From NCBI GenBank assembly GCA_947652115.1, contig OX393561.1:4910031-4974030 (forward strand): 64,000 nucleotides of DNA. Direction: 5' to 3'. The notes under the pieces are model-generated. The model ran no database searches and had not been told where the DNA came from. It was given only the letters and a program-made list of their open reading frames with translations. Shown here piece by piece: positions 44,507 through 57,028 of this stretch. This DNA comes from Blastomussa wellsi (taxonomy: Eukaryota; Cnidaria; Anthozoa; Scleractinia; Plerogyridae). The translations under genes and the position numbers were made by a program. The stretch's first letter is position 1, and every line of letters begins with the position of its first letter.

Positions 44507-44614
44507 GCAGAGGATTATGCAGAACTCTTGTTTTCAATCCATATAACTTCCTTGCCTTAAAGTTGTTTGATTACTGTTGTATCAGTTTAAAATCGATGTA
44601 TCCATAGTTACCAA

Positions 44615-44620
44615 AATAAA
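44615..44620 (+). terminator. Poly(A) signal of gene E
   Basis: AATAAA lies 109 bases after the stop codon. Confidence 0.55.
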
Positions 44621-44639
44621 ACAATCAACTCAATACATA

Positions 44640-46000
44640 GTTGTTTTCGTTGAATAACAGTAAATATTAGTCCACTTAGTCTGAACATCATGTATCATTA
44701 TTTTACTATTTCAAAAAAAACCAAAGTCGCCAGTCAGACTGACTTAGGACCCAAGCATTGCAAATAAACACAGAACGCAGCCGCTATTTCTGTTCAAGGT
44801 TCCTTAACCATTCCGTTACTCGACCTTAACATACCCTGTACTAACTCTATTTTGGCATTGAAAACTTATCTGATTAGTACCAAAGCTGTCCCAATTTCAC
44901 TGCCCATTTCTTTATGTTTGCAAACACTGCTAACTGGCTGTCAGGCCAAAAGTGCACTCTCACTCAGGGCTAAAATTTGTTTTTGTAGCAAAGAATATTT
45001 TGATCCATGTGTAAATCTGATAAATTTACATCGGTTTCATTTTTCCTTCTTCCCTCAGTGCTTTACCTTAGATTTGTAGTGGGGAGGGGAAGTAGAGGGC
45101 TTAATAGACTGTGTTGTGACGGGAGATGTGGAACAGCGGCGGGGTGTAATAGAGGCTGTACATCGCAATATAGTCGTGCCGTACATGTCACGCGAAATAG
45201 TAGAGGCTATTTGAGCGAAAAATTCAAGTAGCATACCAGCATGAACAGGTCCCATTTTACCTCACGCAGATTAGAGTTATCGTCTTTTATGGTCATCTCT
45301 TAAAATAGATTTGAAATAACTGACGACATTCATCAGATGAATCGGCGTGTTACCTGCTATCAGAACTTTAGTGCAGGTTTTCATTCACTGGTTACGGAAC
45401 TTTAGATATCATCGTATTTATTGGGAAGAAAGGAGTATCAAACAAGCTAAGGCTTCCTCTCAGACCACGGACGTTTGTCGTTTCCTCCGTCCATTCATGT
45501 TGCCTTCTCATCTGTTGCGCGAGAAAATAATCAATACATTGTGCACGATATATTTTATTTTCTCATAAAACTGTTGACCACGCTCGCGCAAAATATTTTT
45601 GTTCAAATTGTTTACTATTTTATTGGGAAGCCATAACCTCAACATATAGCTATTTGCTCATTTATCGGCGCCTCTTTCTTTTAATTTCCACAACGTTGTT
45701 TTGGCCTGTCTGTGACAGGTCAGTACCTGTTGGGCAGGAAACAATCAGCTTTACTGATGAAAAATTAACATTATTGACATAGCGCTTAAGAAAAGAGCGT
45801 AGTCTCTCCTAACCAACACGACTTTTTTTATTATTTTTGTCAGACAGATAAAGAAAGGGAGGGATGAATCTATCCATTCCACAACAAACATAAAATAATA
45901 ACACGTCATTTAAATTGGTGTATTATTTTTCTTTTCTATAAGTTTGAGTTATCTAAATTTTGCTTGTCTCCTCTCAGTTTTAAATTAGTGAAATCGATAG
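44640..46000. other. Intergenic spacer between genes E and F
   Basis: No gene supported. 45070-45240 is moderately GC-rich with no conserved frame, and the rest is A/T-rich. Confidence 0.4.
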
Positions 46001-46002
46001 CA

Positions 46003-46196
46003 AATTTTCTGCTCAGCTATAAAAAATTCATGGTAAAACGCTTTAGTTATTACAACGTATGATCGCTTCATCAGTCGTTTGAAATTTAAAACCAAGTTGA
46101 TTGCAAGGCTGCCATAACGGCAAAAGGACAGAATTTATTCTTCGCCGTGTGGTCTCTTGTATCCAAACATTTCTTCTAAGCCAACAGCAAGGAATC
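46003..46196 (+). promoter_or_regulatory. Promoter and noncoding first exon of ligand gene F
   Basis: TTTTCTGCT, then TATAAAAAATTCAT at 46018, then a leader exon ending CCAACAGCAAGGAATC before GTAAGTATT at 46197. This leader is longer than in the other members (roughly 150 bases against about 70-100). Confidence 0.65.
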
Positions 46197-47544
46197 GTAA
46201 GTATTGATCTTCTCTGCGGCTTGTTCCACCATTTTTTTTATATTATTACTCAGTTTTGTGTGTCTTGTCGTTTTCCAGTTGATTTTTTGCTTTAGTTTGG
46301 AAAAATTGCGTCTGATGTACAAAATTTCGGTACCATTAGTCATTTCGTCCCATGGAAAAATTATTCCGTTTTGTTTTCGTTTTAACGGAGGACTAAATAC
46401 TTTCTTAATAATACAAAAGAAGGCGACTCTAGCAAAAAAGAATTGATGTTTCCTAGCTCTTTATTAGAAAAAAATAAATCTTATATGTATTGCCTCCTTT
46501 GCACGAGTTTAGTTGATTATGGGCGGGAATATGTTTCGTTTCCCATAAAATAATCCAGGACATAATGTGTAAATTGTTTAACCTCTGTCTGTTTTGGCAT
46601 TTTTTTTTTGGTAAATTCGTGCTTGCCCGAAGAATTGCGTCTTAAAAATATTACTCTTACACTAAAAAATTATAAATTTCCTTGCAACCATATGGCTGAA
46701 GAAAAAAATCTCATTATACCATTACTAGGGCTGTGGCTCCATTTGCTCGAAGAGTTTAGTCAAAATCGAAGTGGTCCTGGCAGTATAAACCTCTTATTTC
46801 AGCGTCTTCTTCTTTTCTGCTCTGTTGAAATGTATTACCTGTTTTAATTATGTTAAAGCAGATCCTTGTTTTTCTTTTTGTCATTCATGGCGTCTCATTT
46901 CATGGCTGAAATTCGTGTAATAATGGATCCGTGATATATAAGATCAGCACTTGTCAGAAACTTTCGTTTTACTCGTAGATCACTTAGCGCTGTATACAGC
47001 ACCTTTTCTCCTCTCGACCTCTTACCGTTGTTTTCTTTCCACTTTCCTTTTGCCCTTTACACTTAAATTATTGCACCGCCCTTTTCGACTCTGTCGATTT
47101 CCTGTACTAAATTAAATTTCTTATTCTCAAAAAGCAGGTCACGGTTTTCTTTCATCTCGTAGATCGGGACAGTTGGTTCAATCTATGACATTTGCGAAAC
47201 AATTGAGAAATTGATGGATGGTATACTAAGAAATCGTGAACTATCCGTGTTGGTCATGTTGCACTGTACCCTATTTCCTCTCTTCCATATCAAAAAGAAC
47301 GTGAAGAAGCACAACAAAATAGCAACACGGTATATTTAAACTCTTCTCCATTTTCCTATGTTTCACAAAATTGATGGCAAGACCAAACAAAAACATGAAT
47401 AGATATGTCTTTTCATTTTCTTTGCTTGTGCCCTCTGGGCCTCGCTGTGGAGCTGAATTTTAATACAGCGAAAGAGGCCTATCGTGTTTGGTCCGGTAAA
47501 ACGAGTCAGTCCACCGTTGAGCTCTTGAAACATTAATAAGCAAG

Positions 47545-47625
47545 CGAAAAACATTCTGCTAACTATGAAAAATTCATTGTAAAAGCGTTTGACGTCTCTC
47601 GGCATAGGTTTAGCAGTTGTCTAAC
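47545..47625 (+). promoter_or_regulatory. Relic of an array promoter inside the leader region of gene F
   Basis: ATTCTGCTAACTATGAAAAA and TTCATTGTAAAAGCG resemble the array promoter, including the conserved TTCAT after the TATA position. The TATA box is TATGAAAA and no GTAAGTAT leader donor follows at the usual distance. Confidence 0.4.
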
Positions 47626-48157
47626 AGCATATACACGAAATAAAATACAGGAAATAAGGTGCGCGCTTCGTACAATCCTATTTATGTCCACATTTATCAA
47701 AATATATTTATTCTACTGTGACTTCCAAGAACAAAAACCTCAAGAAGGTTCTATAAATCCCCTCCCCCACCACTCTTTTTCTACTTTCAGCCACCCCCTC
47801 CTCCTCTAAATCGAGAAGTTAATTTTGTTGCGTTTAACATGCATGCCGAGATCTCGGCAAACGGAAACAAGCCCGGCCCATGCAATAAGGCCCTAACACT
47901 GAGCTGTTCAAAATTAGACAATTGAAGTTAGCGCGCGAAAATTCTATCAAAAAATGTGTCTGCAACAAGAGATGGTAACAAAATAGAGATACGCGATTAT
48001 GTCTGAGCAGCCTCTAAGTGGCATTTCCCGCTTTTCTATTTTCATCACGTGATTTTTCCATCGCGATGTCTGTCAAGTGCGCATAACATAAACAATCTCT
48101 CTAGTGGTTGAAATTATTTACTTTCCCTCGCCCAGGCAGCGAACATTTGGAATAAAG

Positions 48158-50769
48158 ATGTTTATCGCTCTGCTATGGTGTTTCTTCTTTGGGGTAACGA
48201 TATGTTCTGGAGTACCGACGGATTCTTCTGACGCCAGAAAACAGGAACTGTATAATGAGTTGGGAAAGGTCATCCTGCAAAAGTTGGGTTTGACAAGTCC
48301 ACCGAAGGTGACAAGAGAGGAAAAAGAAAGATTATCGGCGTCCGTGAGGCACTTATTTGGAAAACGCATCAAGCAATCAGGGAGCCAAGATGAGGATGAC
48401 TCTGAAGAGAGTTTTGTTCATGACGGTTTGTAAACGCTGATACAATCCACGCGAAAAGAATGTAGCAGAGAAATGATTCATCATGCCTTGTTGGGGGAGG
48501 GTGGGGGATTGCTATGCCGGGGAAAAAATAGGTTTTTGACGACTTTGTTATACCTCTCTCTGTACAGTTCTTCGTCATTATGCTAAGTCCTAGTGCAACA
48601 AATCAGGTTGCGGATTTTCTAATACCATCCACCGTGTTATGCTAATAAACATTAGCGATAAGTGTTTTTACTAGCGCGAAGTAAATAAATTTCACGTAGT
48701 TCAGAGATCTGCAGCAACAATACAACAATAATCTTTATTTGCACTCACTTGTCTGTGCTAAATTAAACTTGAACAATATTGAAAATGAAAATAGTGTACT
48801 GGAACAACCGTAAGGGCTAGCGGAGCCAAGCTGAGACATCAGCATTAAACGAAAATAAATTAAAGGACAGCAAGATAGCACAAAATACAAACATAAATTT
48901 AAAAAAAGGAAAAAAAGAGTAAAAATGCTAAAACACTAATATAAGGAAAGCACACAATAGTAAATATGACACGTTTTGACTCACAGTTTGCGCTGGTTCT
49001 GGTCAGCTTTCGGCCAAAAAGAGTCATTAGAGAACTATTTTAATTTGTGTTTAGTTTGTGCTCAATCTTTGTAAGGCGATAGACAAGTCGAATCCAAACA
49101 AAAGTATATCTTTTAATTGTCGATCTCAACGGTTTTTGGCGGGAAAAGGACGTCATCAAACTAACAGCCATATTTCCTTTCAATTTCTGACAAAAAATGG
49201 ATATGTTGAGACGAATTGAAGTGTGAAAAAAATTGCTGTTAAAAGATTTTTAACGAAAAAGATATTGCACTTTTAAATTTGACAGATTTCTGAAAATAGT
49301 AACGAAATGGGGAAAATTCAAAATTCAAACATTAATAGTTTGAACAAATTGGGATATTGAATTTTTTTCTTCAGTTGTTTTTAATTTCTCGCAAAATCGC
49401 CCACTTGTTTAGTCAGAAGTTGAAAATACAATTTGGCTTTGTGTTTAGAGACGACATTTTGCCGCAAAAATCCGAAAATAAAAAAAATAATGTGTTTGTT
49501 TGGATTTGAATACTTTATCATGTTGTTCAGGGCTCCAAACTGTTTCCTGTATTTTTCAGTATTAATTATGTTATTATTAAAACAGTTACCGTAATAACAC
49601 TATTACCTTATAAATACACAATTCATTTTAGCTTTAATTGCTAATAACTTAAAAACGAGCCCATGGACCTATTTTATTTTATTATTAAACTTTAATTAAC
49701 AGGATAAGAAGCAAATTTTGATTTTGCCAAAGTTAAAAATTCTGCACAAAGATTCAGAGACACCCTAAACTTTGTAAATTTAAAGTGGCTCTCAAAAATT
49801 AATAATAAAAAAATATAGGTCACCAGGCTCGTTTTTGAGTTATTAACAGTTTAAGCTAAAAGTAAGGGTGTATTTACAAACTTATACTGTTGCTATGATA
49901 ACTTGTTGTGTCCACAAAAAAAACATGACTTGTTCACATTTAATTGGGCATGTGTTTAATACCATAATTGTTGCGTCAAAGATTTGTAGAATTGATCCGT
50001 CAAACACAGCACGAAAATAGAGATTCATATAAACGTAAAGCTGGCTGAAATCTTCTTAAAGTTGGTTAACCAACTTTACGCTATGAATTAAATATTGATA
50101 AAGTTACTTAAAAAGTCCAATCTCTTTACTCAAACTATAATTATGGGTGTAAAGCTGGCATAAAGATCAGCTTTAAGAAAACGTAAAGGCATCGTAAAGC
50201 AACTTAAAACAGAGAATTATGCCAGCTTTAAGCTGGCTTTACACTACAGTAAAGTTACCTTTTCATACTGTGTAAGTTGAGGTGCTGGAAAATGTGAGAA
50301 ACAGCCTGGGGCCACTTAAGCTTGAGTTCCATCAGATTAAAAACACAAAGGTCGTCCCTAATTATCCTTTTTGATCGACAGCTGACCCGGCGTGGAATCC
50401 TACTAAAAGACTTGTTTCATTTTATTAACAGCTCCCGCAGTGAGGCCCAGGAGAAACTATTGTAAGAGGAAGGAAATGTATGTCGACTTCGACGAGATTT
50501 ATGGTGACAAAAATTGGATCATCTCTCCGTCAGGTTTCAGTGCATATCTCTGCAACGGGGATTGTCCAAGTATCCTTGGTTCATCCATGAACGCCACAAA
50601 TCACGCCGTGATACAGAGTCTTATTAGTTTGACTCAAAGTGCAGTCTCACGTCCCTGTTGTGTGCCTACAAAGCTGTCAAAAATTAGTGTCTTGTACATT
50701 GACGACGAAAAAGAAGTCCAGTTAAAGCACATGACAGAAATGGTTGTAGAAGCATGTGGATGCCACTAA
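48158..50769 (+). CDS. Short secreted TGF-beta/BMP-type ligand, gene F
   Basis: Exons 48158-48425 and 50432-50769 are joined in phase 1 (donor GACG/GTTTGT, acceptor TTATTAACAG) for 201 residues. The start is the ATG in the shared ATAAAGATGTTT context; an upstream in-frame ATG at 48104 would put 18 residues before the signal peptide and is less likely. Residues 1-18 are the signal peptide. Residues 31-49 (LYNELGKVILQKLGLTSPP) match gene C and resemble the first helix of TGF-beta family prodomains. An acidic linker (SGSQDEDDSEES) leads to the furin-type site RPRR at 94-97. C100 to H201 has seven cysteines and keeps W (KNWIISPSGF) and the sequon NATNHAV. It is the member closest to ordinary BMPs. 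The 2-kb intron holds a fold-back element. Confidence 0.9.
48700..49540. other. A/T-rich intron stretch of gene F
   Basis: Nothing beyond A/T-rich sequence is recognised in this part of the intron. Confidence 0.4.
49560..49925. repeat. Long fold-back element in the intron of gene F
   Basis: The left arm (about 49560-49700, with AATAACTTAAAAACGAGCC and GACCTATTTTATT) is mirrored on the right (about 49797-49920, with AATATAGGTCACC and GGCTCGTTTTTGAGTTATTA). About 95 unpaired bases lie between them. The arms are diverged but pair over more than 100 bases. It would form a strong hairpin in the intron RNA. Confidence 0.7.
50030..50275. repeat. Inverted-repeat stretch before the ligand exon of gene F
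   Basis: Repeated TAAAGCTGGC and its complement GCCAGCTTTA occur several times in both orientations, and GTTGGTTAACCAAC is a perfect palindrome near 50062. This suggests a small inverted-repeat transposon relic. Confidence 0.45.
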
Positions 50770-50826
50770 AATCATACGGAGGTTTATATTTGATGTGTAT
50801 TTATGGCCAATGATAAAAGCCACAAA

Positions 50827-50832
50827 AATAAA
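50827..50832 (+). terminator. Poly(A) signal of gene F
   Basis: AATAAA lies 58 bases after the stop codon. Confidence 0.5.
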
Positions 50833-51319
50833 TCAATGTTGTCTTCCTGAAACAACCATAACTGTCTGTTAGGTTCACTGCAGCAACCTTTTTGGTTTGT
50901 TCCAAAGTCATACCTTGATTTCCTTGCTTTTCAATTGACTCGTAACTTGATCGGCCCATCCCTGTACTTTTCCGTTCTCGGTTATTGCATTTCCAGCTTG
51001 CTGATTGGCTCACAAAACCTCCGTTAATAGCGAATGACCGCTGGCCAGGAGAACAAATACTTACAAAAGACGACTTAGTCGTTAAATATAAAAAGCATTT
51101 TCCGTTAAAGCAAACAGGCAAACTCTCCCAAAAACCATTGAGCTCGATGCGAAACATTTAGACGAAAGTGTTAAAAATATACAACAAAAAGGAGTGAATA
51201 TTAACACTGCGTTTACGGGAAGATCCGAAACTGATCAACACAATTTTGTCCAGAAAATGAAAACAGAGTATCAGCATAAATAAGGCTAGGAATTAAGTAA
51301 AATTTGTTACCTTATATCT

Positions 51320-51578
51320 GGACTAGGCTTGTCAGTTCCAGCGGGGCCAAGCTTTCAAAGGAGCACAGTGAATGTGGCAGACGAAGCGGCAATTTCTTTG
51401 CGACGGTATATAATTTTTACAAACAACATCGGCTTCCAACAATCTCTCTCTCTCTCCCTTTTCATTCTTGCAGCAATTCAGTGACAGTTTGTTTTATCCT
51501 TTTCTTCAGAGCAATTAATCAGTTCTGAGCTTATCATCTTTGTTTCAACACTGTTAATTTGGAATCAGAGGGGGTAAC

Positions 51579-51614
<36 letters not shown>

Positions 51615-52160
51615 TATAACAATTTTATCCATTCGCTCCGACGAAAGGCTAACGCTCGAAACGTCAGCTCTCGAATGTCTTTACGGTGGCCAATTCACAT
51701 TGTCAACCCAGTTGATAAAACCAAATTATATAATTTGGAATCAGTCTTGATCAACCGCGAGATCGGTAGACAGCAGTAAACATTAAGCTCGATTTGTTTT
51801 GTACAATTAATGCAATGTTCAGCTTCGCAATATTTTGGACCTTCCCGTTAACCAACATTGTTTGTCCAGATGTTCCACGATAAAGACAACTTTAGAGGAG
51901 GTTGTGCCAGGAATATTTACGAAGAAGTTGTTTTTATCTCGCTCGCTTTCTTCGTGTGTTTCATTCAACTTACAGAGCTGACATTTTCATACAATCGCTT
52001 TATTTATGTCAAACTGAAATGTCCGCATTATTAATAATATACTGTACTGTTTTAAAATTCTTACGACAATAACCAAGGTTGAGAATTTACTAAAACAATT
52101 ATTCCATTCGCCCTTGTTGGATCTGAGGTGATAAATAACCAACTCGCGCTACGCGCTCGT
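51320..52160. repeat. Duplicated flank downstream of gene F, copy of 34570-35270
   Basis: Collinear with 34570-35270 apart from the inserted Penelope-like fragment at 51569-51730. It includes the shared CT-rich microsatellite at about 51443. Confidence 0.75.
51555..51744 (+). mobile_element. Short Penelope-derived insertion with 14-bp target duplication and hammerhead-like motif
   Basis: A 162-base insert (51569-51730) is bounded by TAATTTGGAATCAG at 51555-51568 and 51731-51744. The duplicated flank at 34.8 kb lacks the insert. The left part is an inverted copy of sequence found at the 3' side of the 18.7-kb fragment (CTGTGGTGCTGCGTCGGTGG). The right part has CATTCGCT, CCGACGA, a hairpin with TAAC loop, CGAAACGTC and AGCTCTCGAATG. 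The outer CATTCG and CGAATG pair, as do GCT and AGC, giving a hammerhead type I-like stem I. No coding capacity. Confidence 0.7.
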
Positions 52161-52756
52161 ATAAATTAGTAGCACCGCGCCTCAGGGGATTGGAGCGAGA
52201 GAACGTTTGATACTTCAGACTACACTTGAGCCAGCTATAAGGTCAAAAACAAACCACCAATATTTGATAACTGAAACGTTCATGTCGTTGAGTTGTCTTT
52301 AAATCAAAAATATTATGGCTTCACGTCCGCTGCAAGCAGAGATGTCTACAGCCGAAATTTCGTTGGCAAAGCCGCCATTTTGAGACGCCATATATATTGG
52401 GTTCCATGAGTTCAATTTGCGTGGGATTGCATGGAAGACTCGAAAAGGATTGTGCTGTAGTGTAGTACGCATATTACCCACTGTGCTCAACAATCGAAGT
52501 CTCGCATTTCTTTATTTTACACTGAAGAAATTAATTTTCAAAACAGCAATAGCAGTTCTACTACCTCAATGAGAAAAACGGATTTGTTTTATACTTTTTC
52601 TACATTGAAATGTTGTTCACATTTGCGATGATCATTCGTCAGTTTCATCTACATCCGCAGTTCAAATATGGATTATTTCATATATACTTTGCCTTATTTT
52701 ACTCCACGGGAAAATATGAACTCAATAAATTGACCTCGCTCCCAATGTTTGTCTTC

Positions 52757-52935
52757 ATGGCTCAGTTGGAGCACCGCACCGGTATCGCGGAGGTCACGGG
52801 TTAGAATCCCGTTGAAACCCTATTGTTGTTTTTTTTTTCAGGCTTCTTCTTTCCAATTGCTTAAATTTGAAATTCACTGCGATGATCATTCTTCACTTTC
52901 AATGTTGTTCACATTATCACAGACTATTGTTGGAC
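52757..52935 (+). repeat. tRNA-derived SINE
   Basis: The tRNA-like head has ATGGCTCAGTTGGAGCA (A box), an anticodon-like arm CCGCACCGGTATCGCGG, and ACGGGTTAGAATCCCGT (B box and T arm). It is followed by a T-run, CAGGCTTC and a body ending near GATCATTC. The T loop has A for C, and acceptor pairing is incomplete, so it is not a functional tRNA. Confidence 0.65.
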
Positions 52936-53975
52936 GTTTGAAGCCTGAACTGGGTTAGTTCAACAATTGTTGTTTTGGTCAAATCAGTCAAATTCACTGA
53001 TAGCCTTCATAAAGGCCCATGACATTATTTCCTGGTGGCGTTTGTTCTGTTTAGTGACAAAGAATAGAATGAATAAACTGAAGGCATTTCGTGACCTGCT
53101 AGACCAATTTACACGGCACTAGTAGACTAAATCCCAACAGTTCAAAATTTAGAAGTGTTGGCTCGCCTCTGGTGTAAACCGAAATGTTCCATTCGCTGAG
53201 CGCAGATTATAGTTTTCATTCTTTTCATAGGGAGCATAAATAATCAGTACTGATAACTGTACAAGAGAGAAGAGTAACCAGTCTTCTTTGATATATGCCA
53301 ATCTTGAATGTCTCAATGGGGTCAACCGGCAACCGTCAAATGGCCAAAAATATTAACCGCCAACCATAAAAAAGCGATATTTTTACCGTCAACCGTCAAA
53401 TCAAGAAGCCAATGTTAGCCGTTAGATGCTCAGATTTCCTTAATTAAGAACTAAACGATTGTCATTAAATGGAGCTCAATATATCACAAAATACGTCCAG
53501 CGGTAGCAAAGGTAATGTAAGCTAATTAGACACATAGTTGAAGACCAAAAACCTAATTTTTAACGCACAAATTATAAGATTAACGGGATTATTACAAAAA
53601 ATATATGGGAAAAATTTGAAAGATTACAGCCAAATTCGTGCTTTAATTTCGTGTTATAAACGACATTCCAATTGTCTAACCGTCAACCGTGTGACCCCCC
53701 CCCCCCCCCCATTCATTAAGACCCTCAAACCTCGTGCGAACATTGACGTATTTCGGGCTGCGGCCGGTCTGTGTTCGCAGGATAGACTCGCATAGGCCAA
53801 CAAAAAAGTGAAAAAAGAAATAAATTACTGAAAAGTGTTGAATTTCAATTATTCTCACAGTTTATCTCGGCTCAATTTACGTTTTCATGGGTAAACGTTA
53901 ACTTGTGGGCAGTCCCGGCTCATTCAAAATTAATAGGAGAAATCCTTTCTCGGACTTTAGGTCTTTTCAAAGACG
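52936..53975. other. Intergenic spacer before gene G
   Basis: Contains a degenerate (C/A)CCGTCAACCGTCAAAT repeat at about 53325-53430 and a C-run at 53696-53710. No gene supported. Confidence 0.45.
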
Positions 53976-53977
53976 AT

Positions 53978-54094
53978 GAAACTTTCTGCTTGTTATAAAA
54001 TATTCATAGCTTAAAGTGCTAAGCTTCTAATGTCAGCGAAAAATTTCACCTGCCATCTAACGCTTTCTTCCGTCGAAGCCAACAGCTTGGAATA
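53978..54094 (+). promoter_or_regulatory. Promoter and noncoding first exon of ligand gene G
   Basis: TTTCTGCT (53983-53990), TATAAAATATTCAT at 53994, then a leader exon with CGTCGAAGCCAACAGCTTGG ending AATA before GTAAGTATT at 54095. Confidence 0.7.
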
Positions 54095-54962
54095 GTAAGT
54101 ATTGATAACGTGACAGTTATTTAAGAATGCCTTCCTAGTACTACGGCACTAATGTTTTAGTACAGGTTTTAATAGGATTAAAAACTTTTCTTCATGAACT
54201 GTCTAAAGGTATCACTGCTTACTTAAAGTTTTAAAGTTTTAACAATTCATATCGAAAAAGGAACGATGAGTTAAACACTTTCTTTCAAATTGTTTATTTC
54301 AAGCTATTTTAAAAACGGTTGTGGTTTATCACGTGAAAAAATAATAGACGAACATTTAGTATTATTGTGAGCGAGCTGCTCTTCTTAATTCTGACGCGCG
54401 TGGCTTTTTCGTTTCAGTCGTCTGAAATTATTTGGAATTTCGAGAGTACAAACTTTTTTTGGATCTCTTCAATTTGAAAGTTCAAAAAAATGCCGCTGAC
54501 AGTGCCGCAGTAAGTAGAAAAGTGCAACTTTGGTCGAAAAAAAGTTTCCGCGAGAAATGGCCTAAAGTTTTTTATTTGCTTCGGAATAGACGTGTGTGTT
54601 GCCTATGCAATCAAGTACTGAAAAGCTAGACATTGGAGAACCAAGGTTCATTAGAAAAGATAAAGAGAGTGTCTCATATTTACATTATCAATATGACCAA
54701 TATGTTTTTCGCACGCTAAATGTTGTTTGTGACAGCCAACAATTGTCAGTGTATGCGTTATTAGCATATGCGCTTCCGTTTCTTATCGAGCTGCAAAAAT
54801 ATATGTTAACAGTATGCTGCGAATATTGAAATAACGTAACATGGCAAATTTAGCTTTCGCTACAAATTTGAGCCAGAAAGTACTAACACGTGCGTTTTAT
54901 TTTACGCGGGTTTAAACATAAAAACTGTCAAAGAATGTGTAGGCTAATAAATCGTGCAATTT

Positions 54963-55205
54963 AATGATAATAATGACGATGGTAATGATGATGATGATGA
55001 TGTTGAATGATGATGATGATGATGACGATGATAATAATAATGACGATGATGATAATAATAATAATAACAATAATAGTAATAATAATAATAACAATAATAA
55101 TAATAATAATAATAATGTGATAATAATAATGATAATAATAATAATACACTTTATTTTATATTGGTCCATAATGATGATGATGGTGATGATGATGATGATA
55201 ATGTG
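54963..55205. repeat. Trinucleotide microsatellite (GAT/AAT)
   Basis: About 240 bases of GATGAT, AATAAT and TAATAA units with a short interruption near 55150. Open frames in it are artefacts. It lies in the leader intron of gene G. Confidence 0.95.
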
Positions 55206-55478
55206 AATATGTTTAATTGCGCGTTAAAAACAAATACGAAGCCAATTAAATATAATATGTTAGGAATACCAACTGTGTAAACCTGGATCAGTTAAAATCT
55301 TAAGATACTAAGTAAAAACACGGTAGACTGCTCCTGTGAGTTTTTCAAAAATATGAAATTGTAATTCGATCACTCCACCGTGCAAATTAATTCCAAATTG
55401 AACTCGAAACCGTATGATTAGCAATACTTATTAACATTGTTTGCTTTAATGTTCAGGTTCGTTGTGGTTAGAATAAAG

Positions 55479-56328
55479 ATGTTTCTTGCTCTGACTTGGT
55501 GTTTGTTCTTTGGAGCAACGATATGTCTGGGAGAACCGGATAATTCTTCTGATACAAAACAGCTGGAGGAACTACAGTCCATGTGGAGAGGAGAGAACCC
55601 AGCACATAACAACATGGAGGAATTCGAGAGTGAAGGTTTGGGAATCGTGTCACAATACTCTGCAATTGCCTTGTTTCAGCGAGAGTGGCATATGTATTCA
55701 GCAAAGCCTGATTTGTCTTTTCATATCGGGCTTTCTTAACCTTCTGGGACTTGAAAAGGGAACGGGAGGGGGCACTTGTAGACCTTAAAACCACTGTGTA
55801 ACCTTAAAACCGCTTATACTCTGATTACTAATAAACACAGTATGGTCTACGCACTAATTCTTATAATGATAGTGTTATAATAGGTTGATTTAACAACAGG
55901 ACGGCAGCGTCAGTTGAGGACGGAGCGCGCATCAAATGGCCAATCAGAAGTCCAAGCAAAGTTGCGTCCAGACCATTATGCACGCGCTCCCATTGGGGCA
56001 CATGGTTACCGGTCTGGCCTTTCTGGACTGGGTGGGTGGGGTGGGACACCTCGCATAGGACCTCGAGTCCTGTTCGTGCTCTTTCCCTCTGGGCAGCTTT
56101 TCCCAGTAAAATGGTGTAAAACAAAACAAAACCAAAAACAACTGACGTTCCCGTCCTCTTGCTAAATCAATCTACAAGTAACGTAATATGACTTCACTTA
56201 TGACGCCGCTGATCTGATTTTATTGGCTAAAATAGTATTCAAAGTGCGCATGAGAAAAAGAAAAACAACTTAGTCTAAGAAGAATGGTGTTTTTCGTGTT
56301 GTAATATCTTCTTTTGCTCCAGAGATGA

Positions 56329-56416
<88 letters not shown>

Positions 56417-56929
56417 ATAAATCAACCTTTATTGAGAAATAAAACTCGAATCTTACATGCATCCATGTGGAACTTATTACAATATTTATTATATAAAGTA
56501 ATAATACTAATAACAAAAATAACTTACTTACATAAAAGAAGTAAAAATTAGATAATTGATAATAGAAGTTCAAAATTCTATAAAATTGCAAATCCCATGA
56601 TACCGAGTTATTAAAATCAACAATCGAATTATACTAATGACGGCTAAACCAGTGTCCATAAAACGCCCTAAGTATAAAAGCACATAAGCCGTGTATTTCA
56701 AATATGCGCACTGGCTACATTTATTTTACAGTCTAATGATTGCTCTATCTTGCTACGCAACGGCGTTCGCGAACCTCTAACGCATGCATGTACCGATCTT
56801 AAGAGTTCAAACGAAATCTGTGTCCTGAGCCAAGTGATTACAACATGATAAGGCTCAGTATCTTTCTCAGCTATCTTGTCCGCGAGATGCTTTAAGAACC
56901 GCTGACACTCATTTCCCATTCCGCCATTG

Positions 56930-56970
<41 letters not shown>

Positions 56971-56971
56971 G

Positions 56972-57028
<57 letters not shown>

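Noticed and set aside
52757..52830. Possible functional tRNA with a GGT-type anticodon
   Set aside because: Acceptor-stem mismatches, a changed T loop and a typical SINE body downstream indicate a tRNA-derived SINE.
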